Below are positions 58,456-64,000 of a DNA stretch of 64,000 bases, piece after piece. The translations under genes and the position numbers were made by a program. The stretch lies in NCBI RefSeq assembly GCF_050624435.1, contig NC_134535.1, positions 125,351,731 to 125,415,730 on the forward strand, written 5' to 3'. The notes beneath the pieces were generated by a model. The model worked only from the letters and a program-made list of their open reading frames with translations, was not told the origin of the DNA and ran no database searches. The stretch's first letter is position 1; the number at the start of each line of letters is the position of its first letter. Source of the stretch: Tenrec ecaudatus (lineage: Eukaryota > Chordata > Mammalia > Afrosoricida > Tenrecidae).

Positions 58456-59515
58456 TGACTTCCTCATAACATCAACTAGTGTACATGCTCAGCATTTCTC
58501 AAGGTGAAAAAACTGAACAAATTTGGCAAGCCTCGAACTGAAATATGGCAGGATTCTGTAGATACAACATTGAATGGTGCCGAAAACATCAAAAAATATG
58601 GAAGGAATACACAGGAACACTGTACCAAAAGTTGTTCAGCCATTTCAAGAGACTGCATATGATCAAAAACCCACTGATACTGAGAGAAGAGGGCCAAGCT
58701 GCACTGAAGGCATTAGCGAAAAACAAGACTCATGGAAATGACAAAATACCAATTGATATGTCTCAACAAGCTGAAGCAGGGCTAGAAGCACTCACTGATC
58801 TATGCGAAGACATTTGGAAGAAAGCTACCTGGCAATTGTCTGGAAGAGATCCATAGGTGTGTTCATTCCAAAGAGAGGTGACCCAAAAGAATGCAGAAAT
58901 CATTATACAATATCATTAATATCACATATAAGTAACTTTTTTGCTAAAGGTAATTCAAGAGGTGGTTGCAGAAGAACATTGACTGGGAGCAGTCAGAAAT
59001 CCCTGCTGGATTCAGAAGAGGGGATGGCATGAGGAATATCGTTGCTGACCTCATGGATCTTGGTTGAAAAGCAGAGAATACCAGAAAGATATTTACTTGT
59101 GTTTTATTAACTATGTACAGACGTTCAACTGTGAGGGTCATAACAAACTGAGGAGAACATTAAAAAAATGGTATTTCCAGACATTTCATTGTGCTGATGC
59201 TGGACCAAGAGGCAGTCATTTGAATAGAACAAGAGAACATTGCCTGTTTCAAACTCAGGAAAGGTATGCTTCACGTTATAGCCTTTCACCATATTTATTT
59301 AGTCTGTATATGCTGATCAATAATCTGAGAAGATGGGTTGTATGAAGAACACTGCATCAAGATTGGAGGATAGCTTATTAATAGCTTTCAATATGCAGGT
59401 GGCATAATCTTGCTTTCTAAAACTGAGAAAGACTTGATGTTCTTACTGATGCAGTTCAAAGATGTAGCCTTTCACATGGGTTACATCTCAATGTAAAGAG
59501 ACATCTTGGGTTTTT
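58456..59515 (+). mobile_element. RTE retrotransposon internal part, broken
   Basis: The pre-RT spacer ('tatggaaggaatacacagga') is followed by 'QAALKALAKNKTHGNDKIPID' (about 58695-58760, core AALKALAKNKT), 'GVFIPKRGDPKECRNHY' (58856-58907), the VDHNK-equivalent 'CEGHNKLRR' (about 59130-59155) and 'YSLSPYLFSLYML' (about 59278-59316). The YxDD box is degraded. Ends near 59515 without the 3' terminus. Confidence 0.8.
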
Positions 59516-59872
59516 AGGCTAGGGATTATTTTGGCTTTGTTTGGAGGGGTAGTTTGCAAATGCCTTCATATGTGTTGTGTTGCCCTAGCTCATCGGGAAG
59601 ACTCCTGTCCTTTCTCCCCACACACCAGACACCAAGTCCACGGACAGAAGAAACCCTACCTGCAACAATGCCCTAGAGACCCCAAAACAATTTTCTTGTA
59701 TTCTGAGTGCAATTGAACTCATTCTTAGCTAGATTTTCAAATTCCTACCATCCCCATTCTATGTGTATTTTGAAATGGAATTTATTTTCTATGAATGAAA
59801 GTAAGTCATGAAGCCCATTCCGTGATGGAATGAGCCAACTCAGAAATAGGAAGAGTTTCACTACCATCAAAC
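59516..59872. other. Unassigned stretch
   Basis: Nothing recognised. Confidence 0.45.
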
Positions 59873-59881
59873 AAGAAATTC

Positions 59882-60766
59882 TGATACCTCTTTTCTTGAC
59901 ACCTCATGATCACACAGGCTTGTGTGCTTCTACCATGTGGGATTTGTTGCTTCCCTGCTAGATGGCTGCTGGTTTATCTTCAAGCCTTTGAGACCCCAGA
60001 TGCTATATCTTTTAATACCTGGGCACCATCAGCTTTCTTCACCATATTTGCTTATGCACCCATTTTGTCTACAGTGATCATATCGGGAAAGTGAGTGTCA
60101 CAGAATGCGAGGTTACTAGGTCAAATTGTTCTTGCATTGAAGGAGTACTTGAGTAGAGGGCCAATGTCCATCTGTTTCCTTGTTGATTTACATATATGTG
60201 CATACATAAATGAATGAATACAGTTTTTTCTTTTTTCTTTCCTCCTACCCCATTATTATGTTTACCTGTCATTCACTTCTCAGTAATTCTTCTCAGATTC
60301 AATTTGAGTGATCAAACATGACCAGAAAAGCTATACCCTCCACTCCATCAATTTTAGAACCCTTACTCTTCCCGTGTATGGTCCTTCTTGGCTCCTTGCT
60401 CACTGACCCCTCTGTGGCCCCAGGGACCATCAACCAGTCGCTGTCTCCATAAGTTTGCCTATCCTGCATATCTTGTATAGATAAACACCTATGGGATCAA
60501 ACAACAGAATCATATGTGAATGGATATATTGGATCACGTAAGATATAGCAAAAAGCCCAACTATTATAGGGAAAAAAGGATTCCTGGGGGTCAGGTGGGG
60601 GAGGGAAGGGATAAGGGGAGCTGATATTAAGGATCTCATGAAGAAAGAAAATGTTTTGAAACTGTAATAATGATAGTACAATACTGCTTGATGTGATTGA
60701 ACTATGGAATGTTATGATATTTATAAGAGCTCCCAATACAATTATTAATTGAAAAAGAAAGAAAGA
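59882..60766 (+). mobile_element. L1 3' end with 5' inversion (twin-priming structure)
   Basis: 59882-60480 is L1 3' UTR in minus orientation ('gaccccagatgctatatctt', 'tatttgcttatgcacccatt'). 60484-60766 is the very end of an L1 in plus orientation ('gtggattgt'-like region, 'gagctcccaatacaattatt'), followed by a GAAA-rich tail. The head-to-head arrangement of two adjoining parts of one 3' UTR is the classic product of twin priming. A weak 9-bp duplication (aagaaattc 59873-59881; aagaagttc 60767-60775) flanks the whole. Confidence 0.7.
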
Positions 60767-60779
60767 AAGAAGTTCAAGG

Positions 60780-61884
60780 AGTACAGTATATCCTTTGGAC
60801 CCTAAAATCCCCACACTGAACTATTTTGATTCAGGAGACAAATATAAGACCAGAGAAGTGACAGTGCAGTAAAGAAGAGGAGAAAAGGCAGTTGCAGAGG
60901 CAGCAGGGACATGAGACAGAGTTAAATGAGCAAGAAAGCTGAGTGGTTGGGAGTGGGAAGCTCACTTGTATAGTAGGGTGCTTCTAACTGCTTAATCAGG
61001 GAAGTTAGGTTTGCTGATGGCCAGAGTTAGAGCCTTATGTCTTTGGGCTGAGCCTTATGGGAGAGTGCTGTGCCCTTTGAGCACCCATCAGGAGTGCCAG
61101 AGGCGCTTTGTACGACTTCTCAGAGCAGGGCAAAGGCCAAGAGACCTTTTGACAGAAAGGCCAAGGACCAGGAAGAGACATGCCTTTGCACACAGCTGAG
61201 AAGAGGTACACTTCACTGGAGAACTATTGTATTCTGAGCATTTCTGATCCTGGATTTGTAACCTGTTAGCTTTTCTAGTACCCCTCATAATTGTAGTGTC
61301 TGTGAGTATCACGTGACCAATACAGTGAATTGTTGAATACAGTAGAAGGTAAAGAATGCCTTTGTATGAGAATTGGTAAAGAAGGCAGGAATGATTGAAT
61401 TTGATTGTTCTTCCCATTTGTGTAGTCCAAGAAGGTCAAACACCACCTCTACACAATTCTTACATTTGTATTTTATAGAAAATTTTGACATTTGCTTAAA
61501 ACATATCATTGATCTGAATAACCAATGTGCTTACCTTTACATACATTCCAGTTATTTTCTTAGGATCTATGCCTCTGAGTGAACCCTTAAATACCTTTAA
61601 TGTAAGGAGTTACTTGTGAGCACATGAGAGGACAGTTTATGGTGTGTACATTTTGTACCCAGTTCTTGTTATGTGTATAAAGTTCTGAGGTTTACAGTAA
61701 GTATCTGGGTGTGATGTTCCTGGTTTTTGCAAACAGCTGTTTTAAAAAAAAGGAAGAAGATTACACTCCTCTTAAACAATATCCATTTATGAAAACACTC
61801 ATCCATATGCTGACAAAATATAAAGCATTTTTATAAGAATGAACAAAGACTTTTTACACACAATTTTTAAAAATTCAATGTATC
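60780..61884. other. Unassigned stretch
   Basis: No gene, RNA or repeat recognised. Confidence 0.45.
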
Positions 61885-62035
61885 ATGACCCCAGTTCAAT
61901 CTTACAAATCTGGCTAGACCAGAGCATGTACACTGGTACAGATAAGAGCTCTCGACACACAGAATCCAGGACAGATAACTCCCTCAGGACCAATAATGGG
62001 TATAGAATTTTTATGAACTTTTAGAAGCCCCCTTG
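61885..62035 (+). mobile_element. L1 3' UTR fragment
   Basis: 'tcatgaccccagttcaatct', 'tacaaatctggctagaccag' and 'gtacactggtacagataaga' match the plus-strand L1 3' UTR at 42318-42400 and the reverse of 240-330. Confidence 0.75.
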
Positions 62036-62284
62036 TAGATCTAGCCTGCTTGGGAAAGCCAAGGTATAAGTGCTGTCATTTTCTGCATTCTTCCCTTGAT
62101 CACTACCAGCTTCATCCCTGCCTCATCTCTTATTTACTATTTTTAATATTCAAGATAATACTTACTAGCTCTGTCCTTTGTTCTAAGTGATCGCTCTCAT
62201 TTGATGAGCTTGTTCTTTATCCAAGTCAGTCATTCTAATTCGGTCACAATTTGCTGGACCTACTTTCATTCATTTATTTACTAA

Positions 62285-62850
62285 CTCGATTGTAGTTGAG
62301 GTGAACGTTTACAGAGAAAATTGGCTTTCCAATCAACTACGCATACATATTTTGTTTTGTGACTTTGCTTGCAAGTGATTATACTCCCCACAATGGAACA
62401 GCACTCTTTCCACTTCCCTCCTATCTTTACCATTTTCCTTTATCCCTCTTTCCTTTCCCTTCCTGTATTCTGAGAGTTATCCCAGGCAAATGCTTCCCTT
62501 TATGTCATATGCTTAATTGTTCTAAGGAGTATTACTTTACTGGTGTTATTGTTTCGAATTGGGCCACAGGGGTGAGGTCCAGACTTGAAGAGTGTCTCAA
62601 AACTGTATTGTCTCAGAGGTTCCACAAGTCTTTATCCGACCAGTAAGCCTGTGTCATTTTTATTTTTAGTTATGGCTTTATTTTCTTCACACTTCTTTGC
62701 CCCAGACAGGGTAAGGCCAATAGTTGCACCTTAGTTGGCCACTCACAAGCCTTTTGGACCCTATTCACTACTCATCAAAGTAGGATGTAGAGCAAGCATT
62801 GTCTTTGTAGACTATGCTATTCCAGTTGACCTTGATGTTGAGACCAACTT
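62285..62850 (-). mobile_element. L1 3' UTR of another, older afrotherian family
   Basis: 'gaggtgaacgtttacagaga', 'tttgttttgtgactttgctt', 'ccagacagggtaaggccaat' and 'catcaaagtaggatgtagag' resemble an L1 3' region common in elephant-type genomes. Assigned from memory of the family, not from another copy in this window. Confidence 0.5.
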
Positions 62851-62914
62851 TTAAATCATGATTTCTTTTTAAAATCCTTTTGACTTTAAATCACATACAC
62901 ATACTCAAACTCTC

Positions 62915-63104
62915 TGCCTTCGAGTTAATGCTGACTCATAGTGACTCTATAGGACAGGCTAGAACTGTCTTTGTGTACTAAGACCATAACTCTTTATGGG
63001 AGTAGAAAACACTGTCATTTTCTCTTAGAGCAGAGGGTGGTTTCAAACTGCTCACCTTGCCAATCTGAGCCCAACTTATAACCATGATGTCATCAGGGTC
63101 CTTT
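62915..63104 (-). mobile_element. AfroSINE
   Basis: In reverse: 'gagttaatgctgactcatag', 'tgactctataggacaggcta', 'ggtttcaaactgctcacctt' and 'tgtcatcagggtcctt'. Confidence 0.9.
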
Positions 63105-63490
63105 ACACATACCATACACATTATACACACACACATACATACATGCTTGTATATTTAAATGTAAACCTGTCATTAAATGCAACTTGGACAACTTAAACCT
63201 TTGGTAATTCAGGAACTAAAGACAAAGCATCTAACTAAAAAATACTTTTTTTAGATTAACATTGGGATTTATTTGCATAACTTATGTTAAGATGATAGAA
63301 AATAAAGCTAGAAAATGTGTAAATTGGATATCTAAATTTGAGGGGATAAAGACATGAAGTGGTTGGCTTACAAACTTTCATAGGTGGGGAACTTATTCAC
63401 AGGATTATGGAATTAAGATGTAGGTGTTACTTAATTGCAATTGTGAGGCTAAAGAATGATGTACAGGTGATAAGTTGACAAGGGGTGGAT
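63105..63490. other. Unassigned stretch
   Basis: A short CA-rich patch at 63105-63150; otherwise nothing recognised. Confidence 0.45.
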
Positions 63491-64000
63491 TGAGTTAGTT
63501 AGTTTATTGTGCCAACCTGGCCAATAAACACATATGGGGTTAACTGAAGGGTGGAGGGATAAATGGCTCAGTGAGCCTCTCTTTTCTAGTTCTCAGGTCT
63601 CTTGCTTTGTGATGGTTGGACCAGGGTGCAGTTGCCTAGCAGTTCCCTGCTTCAACTGACAAGGCTTACTTCCTGCAAGATATTCCAGAGGAGAAGCCAC
63701 ATGGACCTACCCCGATGCAGCCCTGGATGCTGGAGCAGCCGTGTGGAGACCCCTGCCAACGCTGAGATGTTTACACACTCACTAACTTGGCTCTCCTCCT
63801 GCAGTTGGTATCATTGCATCTGTTTTGTGAGATGGAAGAGGACTTTGTGGATTGGTGTCGGGCATATGGGTTATTGTTGGACTTGTGGGCTTGGGCAGCA
63901 CTGGGTTGGGATGTTTTCTTGATGAGCACTTAATCTTTATATAAAACTCTCTCTTATACATAAGTTTTTGTGGATTTGTTTCTCTAAAGTACCCAGACTA
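63491..64000 (-). mobile_element. Solo LTR, cut by the window edge
   Basis: It begins 'tgagttagttagtttattgt', which is the reversed end of the LTR at 21658-22143, and runs to 'aaagtacccagacta' at the last base. Only the final few bases ('aca' or similar) lie outside. It is the most complete reverse-orientation copy of the family here. Confidence 0.8.

Noticed and set aside
1-64000. CRISPR arrays, bacterial operons, rRNA or tRNA genes
   Set aside because: No regularly spaced repeats, no ribosome-binding sites with dense coding and no rRNA or intact tRNA cloverleaf were seen; the sequence is plainly mammalian.

Overview
The window looks like nuclear DNA of a placental mammal of the superorder Afrotheria, most likely a tenrec. 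Many short repeats have the AfroSINE body and tail (a box like 'gagccctggtggtgcagtggtt', a 'gtcagcagttcgaaacc' box, and a tail like 'ctatgagtcagaatcgact'). There is also an intact SPIN-type hAT element with a perfect 8-bp target duplication, and SPIN elements are known from the tenrec genome. RTE (BovB-like) and L1 families of afrotherian type make up much of the rest. The species is inferred; only the repeat content is seen.

I find one convincing protein-coding gene: a single-exon, minus-strand ORF of 248 codons at 37468-38214. It encodes a four-pass membrane protein with the cysteine pattern of a connexin, preceded by a good splice acceptor and followed by an AATAAA. It is too divergent for me to assign to a named connexin. 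Everything else recognisable is mobile DNA or its debris. Long intervening stretches (e.g. 15885-17740, 38235-40950, 54990-56380) hold nothing I can name.

Layout: 1-3057, an L1 on the minus strand whose ORF2 is almost wholly deleted; 3180-3975, a retroviral pol relic; 4045-6420, SINEs, a solo LTR and the SPIN element; 6425-8100, RTE; 8690-15880, two plus-strand L1 copies in a row, the second with a nearly complete but broken ORF2; 17740-25060, older minus-strand L1 3' regions that host a solo LTR, a retroposed U1 snRNA pseudogene and a mariner; 25335-28545, two RTE copies in opposite orientation; 29576-35989, a long minus-strand L1 with a 15-bp target duplication; 36117-36909, an L1 end and a Tigger element with a SINE inside; 37468-38240, the connexin-like gene; 41477-43452, an ORF-less L1 derivative and a second mariner; 44685-52262, a nest of LTR, RTE, a GAGT-type tandem repeat and L1; 52930-54983, an L1 end and a third mariner split by two SINEs; 57345-60775, RTE pieces and an L1 with a 5' inversion; 61885-64000, L1 pieces, a SINE and an LTR cut by the window edge.

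The most interesting points are the unplaced connexin-like gene; two mariner copies that share one internal deletion, indicating a non-autonomous family; L1 derivatives lacking ORF2 or both ORFs; a tandem repeat that looks retroposed because it has a target duplication and an oligo-T; and a 127-bp Tigger segment duplicated at about 97% identity into the 5' part of the neighbouring L1. Most repeat boundaries were set by eye and may be off by tens of bases, except where target duplications or terminal repeats fix them.
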